Source of the DNA: Collinsella sp.
GTDB lineage: Bacteria > Actinomycetota > Coriobacteriia > Coriobacteriales > Coriobacteriaceae
Assembly (NCBI GenBank): GCA_022728415.1
Contig: JAIJJM010000184.1
Span: 1-5,302 of the forward strand
Reading direction: 5' to 3'
Length of the DNA: 5,302 nucleotides
In this document: positions 1 through 5,302 of the stretch, in pieces
How the letters are laid out: every line of letters starts with the position of its first letter
How positions within the stretch are numbered: position 1 is the first letter of the stretch
Notes under the pieces: model-generated
Told to the model about the DNA's origin: nothing
Database searches by the model: none
What the model saw: the letters and a program-made list of their open reading frames with translations, nothing else
Translations under genes and position numbers: made by a program

Positions 1-39
1 GGCCAGAATTGCTGACCAGTTATCGTGAGAGTAATTCAT
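1..39 (-). CDS. insL: IS4-family transposase InsL (IS186), first 13 codons only
   Basis: ATG at 39-37 opens a frame that stays open to the window edge and reads MNYSHDNWSAILA. I recognise this as the N-terminus of the roughly 370-residue IS186 transposase, a DDE enzyme that excises and inserts the element. None of the catalytic residues lie in this piece. The start is supported by its distance from the element end and by the following residues rather than by the ribosome binding site, which is weak. The gene is co-directional with the upstream glycosidase, so read-through from the operon could reach it unless transcription stops near the REP. The call rests on 13 residues plus the matching terminus; whether the rest of the gene is intact cannot be seen. 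Confidence 0.8.
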   Translation of the reverse strand, partial: MNYSHDNWSAILA

Positions 40-94
40 CGGCACGTTAAATCATATCAGGCGTAATACCACAACCCTTAAGTTAGCGCTTATG
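1..94 (-). mobile_element. Left end of an IS186-like (IS4 family) insertion sequence, cut by the window edge
   Basis: Read on the minus strand from position 94, the sequence starts CATAAGCGCTAACTTAAGGG, which I recognise from memory as the terminal inverted repeat region of IS186/IS421. About 55 bases further in is an ATG whose 13 visible codons match the start of the IS186 transposase. The element therefore enters from the low-coordinate side, with its transposase pointing the same way as the operon. The outer flank is G4-N6-C3, which fits the known preference of IS186 for GGGG-N6-10-CCCC targets. The exact outer base is uncertain by one (93 or 94) because a C can belong to either side. The other end of the element and the second copy of the target duplication lie outside the window. 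Confidence 0.82.
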
Positions 95-106
95 GGAATA
101 AGCCCC
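94..106. other. Likely IS186 target site flank (G4-N6-C3)
   Basis: On the minus strand this reads GGGGCTTATTCCC and directly abuts the terminal repeat of the insertion sequence. IS186 is known to favour GGGG-N6-10-CCCC sites and to duplicate about 8-11 bases. One copy of the duplicated target should be contained here. The last C overlaps the first base of the element, so the border is ambiguous by one base. Confidence 0.6.
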
Positions 107-119
107 TGCTGCCGGTTTT

Positions 120-147
120 GCCGGGTGGCGCTTGCGCCTTACCCGGT
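120..147. repeat. REP (palindromic unit) element
   Basis: The stretch forms an imperfect hairpin typical of enterobacterial REP sequences: outer stem CCGGGT (121-126) with ACCCGG (141-146), inner stem GGCGC (127-131) with GCGCC (134-138), a two-base loop, and an unpaired TT at 139-140 on one side, the usual REP asymmetry. It sits 21 bases downstream of the glycosidase stop, the normal place for a REP. It could protect the 3' end of the operon mRNA or help stop transcription. No U-run follows the stem on either strand, so it is not a simple intrinsic terminator. Only one unit is seen, so this is a single REP and not a BIME array. Confidence 0.8.
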
Positions 148-167
148 CTGCTCATTGGGACAAGCGT

Positions 168-2057
168 TTAGTTAACGGGCACCGCCTCAAACACCAGCGT
201 TTCCAGCGGCTGCAACGTAATCACCGTCGCGTTTTTATACTCAACGGGCACGGTTTTATTGCTGCCGTATACCGCTTTCAGACTAAACTGCGCCACGTCT
301 CCTGTCGGTATTTCGAAATCCTTAGCCAAATCCAGATAGTAGGCCTGTGGCTTATCCGATGGGTTGCGCAAACCGAGAATGGCTTTGTCTTTGCTCCAGG
401 ATGCCCAGCCGTACACGGCAAGCGCCGTTGGGTCGCCGCCAATCCAGTGGGTATCAACCAGCACGCTGGCATTTTCCTTCGACCATTTTGCAGCCTTCGC
501 CAGCGTATCCCACTTCACCTTGTTCAGCATGGACGGGGTAATATACAGCTCCTGCAGCTGGGTGCCGGTCGCGAAGTAGCTCCAGACCTGATCGGCAAAG
601 TCGCTGTCCGTTTGCACCTTCTCTAACCCGTAATAGGCATTCTCGGCGCTGACTATCCCGTGGTACATCAGCGAGTTCAGCGGGAACAGAGGGCCTTTAC
701 GGACAATGGAGCGGTACGTCTCGGCATCGCGGTAGGTCATCCACTGCTGCACCGGCGTACCGGAACCATACAGGTTGATGTCATCTCCCTGACGCCAGAT
801 AGAATCAGCGTAGAACAGCCAGGACGGGCTGGCGTCGGTGCCGGTGGTCAGGTTGATAAACAGATTCGGGGTTGCGCTGCGCATATTGTGCAGCAGGGCG
901 ATTGATGCATCGAAATCTGAGGCGAACGAGCTGCCTTTGATATGCGAACTGGCGTTACCCATCCCGTCGAGTTTAAACGAGGTGATGTGCTCGTTTTTGA
1001 TAAGCTTGATGATCCGCTCATTGAAGTTTTTAAAGTAGTTCGCTCCCGACAGCGCCAGTTTGCCGTCCACGGTTTCGAACCCATACTCTTTTGCATGCGA
1101 AACGCGAACGTCGCGCGGTTTGTTGTAGCCACCCCACGGTGAAAGCCATAGCCCAACGGAGCTGTGCAGGCTGTCGGCTTTCTCCCGTACTTTGCTAAAA
1201 CCGTTTCTGAATGCCGTGCCAAATAGCCAGCGTCCGGTCAGATCGTCCCAGCCATCATCCAGCAGGAAGGCGTCCAGCGCCACGCCGCGGCCCGTAATGA
1301 ACTCCTTGTTCCACTCGTCCATACGCCCCAGCACATCCTGTTCAGTGTAGGGAGTGAAAAAGCCGATATCCATCCAGCTGTTGTAGTGCAGATAAGGCTT
1401 GTATGGGCGTGGACGTACGTCATTAATAAACTGGTTCACGCTGCGGCGCAGCTGGCTGGTTTCCGGGAAAGTGCCGAACCAGGTAGTAAAGCTGACCGGC
1501 GCCTCTGGCTGAATCGGCGTTTTCAGCTCTACGTTGAGATTGGTGGTGGCTTCATAGGCGTAGGTATTCACGATCGGTTTATCCGGCAGGATAAAGAACG
1601 AGTCCGCAACGATCGGAGAGCTATTGATTGCGCCGTCTACGTAAGGGGCCTGAGACTGTTTTTGGGTCGGGAAGAAGGTGATTTTAGCGACGTCGCGCGG
1701 CTGCCCCACGGCGGCAATGGTGTAGCCGATGTTGGCGTATTTTCCCTTCACCAGGTTCAGCTTCACCGTGACGTTAAAATCCGGGTGCGTAAAGTCGATG
1801 ACAATCGCGTTATCCTGCTTTTCGACGTGCTTGATTTTGAAATCCGCGGTGTGGATTTTACTCTCATCCGGCAGCGTCAGAAAGAACAACTCCTGCGGCG
1901 TGAGCGGATGGTTAGCCTTGTTGTCCTTCACCACGACCGTTGAGTTTGTATCATCAAACAAGAGGGCAATATTGTCGTTATTGAGCGCGTAGTTTGCTGC
2001 CGCTGCACCATGAGAAACGCAGAGAGCCAGCAGTGAGAGAGTGAGCACTTTCTTCAT
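168..2057 (-). CDS. Secreted clan GH-D (GH36-like) glycosidase, putative alpha-galactosidase or alpha-N-acetylgalactosaminidase
   Basis: A 629-residue protein likely to hydrolyse alpha-linked galactose-type sugars in the periplasm. Residues 1-20 (MKKVLTLSLLALCVSHGAAA) form a signal peptide with an Ala-rich cleavage site. The Cys at 13 is in LALC, which is not a good lipobox. Residues of about 23-205 look like a beta-sandwich domain, about 220-530 like a TIM barrel, and the rest like a C-terminal beta domain. Barrel motifs match GH36: YNSW (225-228), FLLDDGWDD (264-272), and FKLDGMG (361-367), where K362-x-D364 fits the nucleophile. RQGDD (422-426) may hold the acid/base Asp. The start at 2057 is preferred over an ATG at 2081 because it gives a clean signal peptide and has AAGGA 10 bases upstream, overlapping the stop of the preceding gene; the 2081 start would overlap that gene by 11 bases. 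It is the last gene of the putative operon. The fold is fairly sure, the substrate is not. Confidence 0.8.
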   Translation of the reverse strand: MKKVLTLSLLALCVSHGAAAANYALNNDNIALLFDDTNSTVVVKDNKANHPLTPQELFFLTLPDESKIHTADFKIKHVEKQDNAIVIDFTHPDFNVTVKLNLVKGKYANIGYTIAAVGQPRDVAKITFFPTQKQSQAPYVDGAINSSPIVADSFFILPDKPIVNTYAYEATTNLNVELKTPIQPEAPVSFTTWFGTFPETSQLRRSVNQFINDVRPRPYKPYLHYNSWMDIGFFTPYTEQDVLGRMDEWNKEFITGRGVALDAFLLDDGWDDLTGRWLFGTAFRNGFSKVREKADSLHSSVGLWLSPWGGYNKPRDVRVSHAKEYGFETVDGKLALSGANYFKNFNERIIKLIKNEHITSFKLDGMGNASSHIKGSSFASDFDASIALLHNMRSATPNLFINLTTGTDASPSWLFYADSIWRQGDDINLYGSGTPVQQWMTYRDAETYRSIVRKGPLFPLNSLMYHGIVSAENAYYGLEKVQTDSDFADQVWSYFATGTQLQELYITPSMLNKVKWDTLAKAAKWSKENASVLVDTHWIGGDPTALAVYGWASWSKDKAILGLRNPSDKPQAYYLDLAKDFEIPTGDVAQFSLKAVYGSNKTVPVEYKNATVITLQPLETLVFEAVPVN

Positions 2058-2070
2058 CGGGGTAAGATCC

Positions 2071-3246
2071 TTATTTGTCATTTTTCAGCATTCGGTTAAT
2101 GGACTGCTCCAGCCAGTAGCGCTGGGTGCCAAAATTAATCCGCAGGTAGTTTTCGCCGTTTTGTACATAGTGGCTGCCGTCTTCTATGACCACGCCTGCC
2201 TGCCGTGCGAAATGTTGGGTTAGCTGCGTTGCGCTACGCTCATCCGCGCTTACGTCTATCCACGCCAGATACGACGATTCCGGGTTCATCATCTTCCACG
2301 CCGGGAAGTGGGTCTGGAGGGCATCCGCCAGATACCGGGCGTTGCCTTGCAGATAACCGTTCAGCGCGTCGAGCCAGGGCAGACCGTGTTGATAGGCCAG
2401 AATGATTCCCCATACCCCGAACAAATTGGGCGAGGTAATGGAGTTCTTCTCGAGCTGCTGGCGGAAGCGCTGGCGCAGCGAGTCGTCTGGAATCATGGAG
2501 TAGGAGGTTTTCAGCCCGCCCAAATTGAACGCTTTGTTGGGCGATGTGAGCACGATCAGGTTGTCCTGGGCGGCACAGCCAGAGGTGAGACAACTGGCGA
2601 ATTTGCCATCCAGAATGTGTTCAGCGTGAACCTCATCGACCACCAGAATCGTGCCGTAGCGTTGACAGAGATCGGACACCTGGCGTATTTCTTCCTCGCG
2701 CCAGATCCTGCCGGACGGGTTATGTGGCGAGCAGAAGAACCACAGCGTTGGACGGTGGGTTTTGAGCTGTTCTTCTATCAGATTAAAATCAAGCTGATAG
2801 CGGTTTTCCTCCACGCGCAGCGGGTTAGCCAGTACCTGCACGCCCTGGCGCTGTGCCGCCATCGCAAAAGGATCGTAGACCGGCGTGTTCATCATCACGC
2901 TGTCACCCGGTTTGCAGAATGCCTGAACCGTGTAGTGCAGCGTGGATACGGTGCCGTAGGTCAACGTGATCCACGACTTTTCCACCTCAACCTGATGACG
3001 TTTGCGCTGGAAGGCAATGACCGCGTCGTAGAATTCGTCAAAGCACCAGGTATAACCAAAGGTGCCGTGCTCCACGATGCGCCGGAAACCGTCAATCACC
3101 GCAGGTGGTGAGGTGAAATCCATATCGGCTATCCATAGGGGGATAAAGGACTCCGGGACGTCACCGAAACGCGAGCAAACAAAGGTATGGTCCCATTTAC
3201 GGCACTTATCACTTTGACGCTCAATGATTTTGTCGAAATCAAACAT
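2071..3246 (-). CDS. MalY/PatB-type PLP-dependent C-S lyase (cystathionine beta-lyase-like aminotransferase fold)
   Basis: A 391-residue cytoplasmic enzyme of fold-type I, close to the length of E. coli MalY (390). Family members split cystathionine or cysteine S-conjugates to a thiol, pyruvate and ammonia, and MalY also binds and inhibits the activator MalT. Visible features: N-terminus MFDFDK as in MalY; PLWIADMDF (36-44), the subfamily signature; Tyr124 in NTPVYDP; Asn176 in SPHNPSGR; the cofactor-binding DEVH (204-207); the Schiff-base lysine K238 in LTSPNKAFN; and the carboxylate-binding Arg369 in YLRINFG. All expected PLP residues are present. I chose ATG at 3246 over GTG at 3249 because AGGAGG (3251-3256) would be only one base from the GTG. 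The gene starts 11 bases after the PTS stop, the same order as malX-malY. Whether its role here is lyase or regulatory is unknown. It is a paralogue type rather than certainly malY, so no symbol is given. Confidence 0.88.
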   Translation of the reverse strand: MFDFDKIIERQSDKCRKWDHTFVCSRFGDVPESFIPLWIADMDFTSPPAVIDGFRRIVEHGTFGYTWCFDEFYDAVIAFQRKRHQVEVEKSWITLTYGTVSTLHYTVQAFCKPGDSVMMNTPVYDPFAMAAQRQGVQVLANPLRVEENRYQLDFNLIEEQLKTHRPTLWFFCSPHNPSGRIWREEEIRQVSDLCQRYGTILVVDEVHAEHILDGKFASCLTSGCAAQDNLIVLTSPNKAFNLGGLKTSYSMIPDDSLRQRFRQQLEKNSITSPNLFGVWGIILAYQHGLPWLDALNGYLQGNARYLADALQTHFPAWKMMNPESSYLAWIDVSADERSATQLTQHFARQAGVVIEDGSHYVQNGENYLRINFGTQRYWLEQSINRMLKNDK

Positions 3247-3257
3247 CACTCCTCCTG

Positions 3258-4763
3258 TTAAATTAAGGCTTCAATGCCGGTTTTGACGCTCTGTACCTGC
3301 GGTCCGATGATCACCTGCACGCTATGCGCATCAAGCATCACCACTGACAACGCGCCTGCCGCTTTCAGCGCCTGCTGATCGATAAGGCCCATATCTTTCA
3401 CCACCAGACGCAAGCGGGTAATACAGTTATCAAGCGACTCAATGTTCTCTTTACCTCCGAGCGCACGTAGGATAAGCTCGTGATCGTATTTTGATTTTCC
3501 GCGCGCGCGGGTGTTCGCCTCGACGGCTTGCTGTGCCCCCTGAACATCCACCTCGCGGCCCGGCGTTTTGATGTTGTGTTTGAGGATGTACCAGCGGAAG
3601 ACAAAGAAGTAGATGGCAAACCAGGCAATACCAACCGGGAACAGCAGATACCATTTGGTCGACATTCCCTGCATCACGCCGAAAATCAGCAGATCCAGAA
3701 TGCCGCCGTCGGTATTGCCGATGGTCACTCCCAGCAGGGCCATTACCATCAGCGCCAGGCCAGACATGACGATATGGAAGGCGTAAAGCGCGGGGGCGAT
3801 AAACAGGAACAGGAACTCAATCGGCTCTGAAATACCGGTGACGACGGAAACCAGCACGCCGGAAAGCAGCAACCCCTTAATGACCGGCCGATTTTCCGGA
3901 CGCGCGGTGCGGTAGATGGCGTAAGCCACGGCGGGTAAACAGAAGATAAAGGTCGGCATAAACCCTTGTGACAGAAACGCGGTAACGTGCGGGCTAAACG
4001 GCAGGCCGGCTTTGAGCTCGGCGTAGAAGATATTCAGCGCCCCGGCGACCTCATGGCCATTTACCATTTCAATGCCGCCTGCTGGGGTAAAACGCACCAT
4101 CGCCAGCAGGATGTGGTGCAGACCAAAAGGTTTAAGCAGCAGCACGCCTACGCCGTAGAGGAAGGGGCCGAAAACGCTGGTGCTCTGGATGATATGCCCA
4201 ATGCCCGCGATGCCCAGCGCGACGTATTCCCACAGCATGGGAATGAACAGACCCACCAGCGACAGGGTGAGCGCGGTAATAATCGGCACGAAACGAATGC
4301 CGCTAAAGAAGGCGAAGGCGTCATGCAGAACCGTGTCCTGAAAACGGTCATGCAGAAAATAGGTGATAACCCCAACCACAATGCCACCTAATACCCCCAT
4401 CTCCAGGGTTTGAATGCCCAGCACGATCGATTGTCCTACCTGTTTCATGGTGGCGGGGTCGGCAAGCTGGTGGGTAGCCGTCAGGTAATAATTAATGCTC
4501 ATGTTCATCAGCATGTAGCCAACGAACCCGGCAAAGGCAGCGACCGCTTTGTTGCGCTTGGCAAGCCCCATGGGGATCGCCATGGCAAACATCAGCGGCA
4601 GATAGGTAAAAGCAAAGCCACCGACCATAGCGATAAAGCCAAAGGTCAACTGGGTAAATTCGCCGCCCAGAAAGGGAAAACTAGTAATGGTGGAAGGGCT
4701 GGTGACTGAACTACCGATACCCAGCAGCAATCCCATAAAGGCAAGAAGCGAAACCGGGAACAT
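3258..4763 (-). CDS. PTS enzyme IIBC, glucose/MalX family (open part of a frameshifted gene)
   Basis: This inner-membrane protein imports a sugar and phosphorylates it. The 501 residues shown hold a IIC domain (about 1-395) rich in hydrophobic segments, with GLHHIL (214-219), TGISEPIEFLFLF (309-321) containing the family GITEP-like sugar-site motif, and GVTIGNTDGGILD (345-357). A linker KTPGRE (399-404) precedes the IIB domain (about 425-501), with phosphorylated Cys447 in LDNCITRLRL. There is no IIA domain, so like MalX it should take phosphate from the general IIA-Glc (Crr). The closest type I recognise is MalX. The ATG at 4763 is the first start in the open frame but probably not the native one: it has only a weak GGGGA upstream and lacks the conserved LWEFLQSLGKTF lead-in to the first membrane helix, which is encoded just upstream out of frame. 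The restored protein would have 523 residues, near the 530 of MalX. Sugar specificity is unknown. Confidence 0.85.
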   Translation of the reverse strand: MFPVSLLAFMGLLLGIGSSVTSPSTITSFPFLGGEFTQLTFGFIAMVGGFAFTYLPLMFAMAIPMGLAKRNKAVAAFAGFVGYMLMNMSINYYLTATHQLADPATMKQVGQSIVLGIQTLEMGVLGGIVVGVITYFLHDRFQDTVLHDAFAFFSGIRFVPIITALTLSLVGLFIPMLWEYVALGIAGIGHIIQSTSVFGPFLYGVGVLLLKPFGLHHILLAMVRFTPAGGIEMVNGHEVAGALNIFYAELKAGLPFSPHVTAFLSQGFMPTFIFCLPAVAYAIYRTARPENRPVIKGLLLSGVLVSVVTGISEPIEFLFLFIAPALYAFHIVMSGLALMVMALLGVTIGNTDGGILDLLIFGVMQGMSTKWYLLFPVGIAWFAIYFFVFRWYILKHNIKTPGREVDVQGAQQAVEANTRARGKSKYDHELILRALGGKENIESLDNCITRLRLVVKDMGLIDQQALKAAGALSVVMLDAHSVQVIIGPQVQSVKTGIEALI

Positions 4764-4830
4764 AAAGGTTTTCCCCAGACTTTGTAAAAACTCCCATAAT
4801 TTTGATTTAAAAGATTTTTTTTTGTGTCAT
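4764..4830 (-). pseudogene. Native 5' end of the PTS gene, put out of frame by an A9 run
   Basis: ATG at 4830 lies six bases after a strong GAGGAG. Read as given it encodes only MTQKKIF and then a TAA. The stretch from ATG to the open frame at 4763 is 67 bases, 22 codons plus one. Removing one A from the nine-A run gives MTQKKSFKSKLWEFLQSLGK, then TF, running straight into MFPVSLLAF. That is the conserved amphipathic start of glucose-family PTS permeases (compare LWEFFQQLGKTFMLPV in MalX). So the native start is almost certainly 4830 and the sequence shown carries a one-base insertion. Real mutation, reversible slippage and sequencing error all remain possible. Confidence 0.85.
4815..4823 (-). 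repeat. A9 homopolymer within codons 3-6 of the PTS gene
   Basis: Nine A on the coding (minus) strand, directly after ATGACAC. Eight would keep the gene in frame; nine shift it. Runs of nine are known to allow RNA polymerase slippage in enteric bacteria (for example the T9 run of Shigella mxiE) and are replication-slippage hotspots, so the tract could act as an on/off or leaky switch. Confidence 0.9.
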
Positions 4831-4836
4831 ATAGGG

Positions 4837-4842
4837 CTCCTC
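4837..4842 (-). promoter_or_regulatory. Ribosome binding site deciding the native PTS start
   Basis: GAGGAG six bases before ATG 4830 is the only strong Shine-Dalgarno sequence near the start of the PTS gene. It marks 4830, not 4763, as the evolved start, even though the frame from 4830 is broken. Confidence 0.8.
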
Positions 4843-4858
4843 GAATTTTAGGATAATG

Positions 4859-4890
4859 GAAGGCACTACCCGGTTTAAGGACGCGCCTTC
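4859..4890 (-). promoter_or_regulatory. Leader hairpin upstream of the PTS gene
   Basis: GAAGGCGC (4890-4883) pairs with GTGCCTTC (4866-4859), eight pairs including one G-U, around a 16-base loop. It ends 16 bases before the GAGGAG. No U-run follows, so it is not a standard terminator. It could be the worn end of the kba transcript, a Rho-related 3' end, or a leader structure of the PTS mRNA. Function is inferred only from position. Confidence 0.35.
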
Positions 4891-4902
4891 ATATTTGTGA
4901 GA

Positions 4903-4931
4903 CTTATAATTATTTTGAAATATTGAGGTAA
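4903..4931 (-). promoter_or_regulatory. Weak candidate sigma-70 promoter for the PTS-lyase-glycosidase operon
   Basis: TATAAG (4908-4903) matches the -10 consensus at five of six bases. TTACCT (4931-4926), 17 bases upstream, matches the -35 at only three of six. A start near 4896 would give a leader of about 66 bases containing the hairpin. The poor -35 suggests an activator if the promoter is real. The surrounding DNA is AT-rich, so chance matches are likely. Confidence 0.25.
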
Positions 4932-4943
4932 TACGCTGTTGGA

Positions 4944-5282
4944 TCAGGCCTCCGCCGGTAGCCGTAATCGATTTGCCGAGCCGCAGACGGCGATTTTGCT
5001 TCTGACCACCTCTTTCATGGCGTCCATGCCAACCCGCATGTAAAAGCGCGGATCGTTGCTCTGCTGATTTTCAGCAAACCAAGCTTTGATAGCGTCAGAG
5101 AAGGCGATCTTCAACTCGGTTGCAACGTTGACTTTGCAGACGCCTGGCCCAATGGTGCGACGAACATACTCATCCGGCACATCGCTCGCCCCATGCAGCA
5201 CAAAGCGGGCAAAACAAACGGCATAAATTCCATTTGTTTTGCCCGCTTTGTGCTGCCTCACCATTTCTGTCAGATGTTTCAC
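4944..5282 (-). pseudogene. kbaZ'-'kbaY in-frame chimera (tagatose-bisphosphate aldolase subunit remnants)
   Basis: A 112-codon frame starting with GTG at 5282, with GGAG six bases upstream. Residues 1-23 ([18 protein letters not shown], then IYAVC) match the start of KbaZ, the roughly 426-residue non-catalytic subunit of the D-tagatose-1,6-bisphosphate aldolase used in galactosamine and N-acetylgalactosamine breakdown. Residues 28-112 match the last part of KbaY, the roughly 286-residue catalytic class II aldolase subunit: [11 protein letters not shown] with one zinc-ligand His, [10 protein letters not shown] with phosphate-binding residues, and [13 protein letters not shown]. Residues 24-27 (FARF) belong to neither and come from an inverted copy of kbaZ DNA. 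The catalytic Asp and the other two zinc ligands of KbaY are missing, so no aldolase activity is expected. RTIGPGV replaces the usual RTIELGV, and the tail LRLPAEA differs from E. coli KbaY. In E. coli these genes flank agaV, agaW, agaA and agaS, so several genes would have been lost if the joint is real. Confidence 0.82.
5195..5256. repeat. Perfect 24-bp inverted repeat with 14-base loop at the kbaZ-kbaY joint
   Basis: Bases 5195-5218 are the exact reverse complement of 5233-5256, with a 14-base spacer (5219-5232); the bases just inside and outside do not pair. On the coding strand the first arm (5256-5233) is ordinary kbaZ sequence encoding QHKAGKTN. The second arm begins with TTTGT (5218-5214), natural to kbaZ, and ends with GTGCTGC (5201-5195), natural to kbaY. 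The 12 bases between (5213-5202) exist only as a reversed copy of the first arm. Stop and start genes do not flank it, so it is not a terminator; it is a joint scar. Confidence 0.9.
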
Positions 5283-5302
5283 TTTCCTCTCCAGTTCAGA
5301 TT

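Noticed and set aside
3..50. Plus-strand open stretch ending in TAA at 48-50, possibly the tail of a convergent gene
   Set aside because: The same bases encode the transposase N-terminus on the other strand and belong to the insertion sequence; the plus-strand reading has no recognisable content.
88..103. Six-pair hairpin GCTTAT/ATAAGC that looks like a terminator after the glycosidase
   Set aside because: It straddles the insertion-sequence border: one arm is target flank and the other is the IS terminal repeat. No U-run follows on the operon strand, so the pairing is probably coincidental.
1386..1943. A 185-codon plus-strand open frame opposite the glycosidase gene
   Set aside because: Antisense shadow with an Arg/Val-rich composition and no recognisable family; the minus-strand protein explains the region.
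2058..2081. Upstream ATG at 2081 as the glycosidase start
   Set aside because: It would place eight polar residues before the signal peptide, overlap the previous gene by 11 bases and has a weak ribosome binding site; 2057 fits better.
2308..3111. A 267-codon plus-strand open frame opposite the lyase gene
   Set aside because: It is antisense to a gene with a full set of family motifs, has no recognisable domain and is the usual shadow frame of GC-rich coding DNA.
4891..4911. Possible CRP site around TGTGA (4896-4900, plus strand)
   Set aside because: Only one half-site is good; the partner half matches two of five bases. It would also overlap the -10 candidate, the wrong place for activation.
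5195..5256. The inverted repeat as an intrinsic terminator, attenuator or recombinase site
   Set aside because: It lies inside an open frame, has no U-run, and each base is accounted for by kbaZ, its reversed copy and kbaY.

Overview
The window looks like chromosomal DNA of an enteric gammaproteobacterium (order Enterobacterales). Four things point there: a REP-type palindrome, the end of an IS186-like insertion sequence, kbaZ/kbaY (tagatose-1,6-bisphosphate aldolase) sequence, and a PTS transporter/lyase gene pair built like malX-malY. The GCCGGGTGG...ACCCGG form of the REP resembles those common in Enterobacter, Klebsiella and Citrobacter, but I cannot fix the genus. Every gene I can support is on the minus strand, so transcription runs from the high-coordinate end to the low one.

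In order of transcription: (1) at 5282-4944, a short reading frame joins the first 23 codons of kbaZ to the last 85 codons of kbaY. The joint carries a perfect 24-bp inverted repeat. It is a deletion scar with a fold-back signature, or a laboratory or assembly chimera. (2) At 4943-4831 is a leader with a weak promoter candidate, a GC-rich hairpin and a strong ribosome binding site. (3) At 4830-3258 is a glucose-family PTS enzyme IIBC. Its well-placed native ATG (4830) is followed at once by a run of nine A that puts the rest of the gene out of frame; only the part from 4763 is open. (4) At 3246-2071 is a MalY/PatB-type PLP-dependent C-S lyase. (5) At 2057-168 is a secreted clan GH-D (GH36-like) glycosidase. 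(6) At 167-95 are a REP palindrome and a G4-N6-C3 stretch. (7) At 94-1 is the left end of an IS186-like element, including the first 13 codons of its transposase.

The three complete genes have tiny gaps (11 and 13 bases) with strong or coupled ribosome binding sites, so they probably form one operon. A plausible joint role is that the glycosidase releases a monosaccharide in the periplasm, the enzyme IIBC imports and phosphorylates it (borrowing the IIA domain of Crr, since it has none), and the lyase acts as an enzyme or, like MalY, as a regulator partner. The substrate is unknown. The kbaZ/kbaY remains next door make an alpha-galactoside or alpha-N-acetylgalactosaminide a reasonable guess, no more.

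The main surprise is three lesions in 5.3 kb: the kbaZ-kbaY fusion, the A9 frameshift and the IS insertion. They suggest either a sugar locus decaying or being switched off, or sequence of imperfect quality. Reads across 4815-4823 and 5195-5256 would decide.
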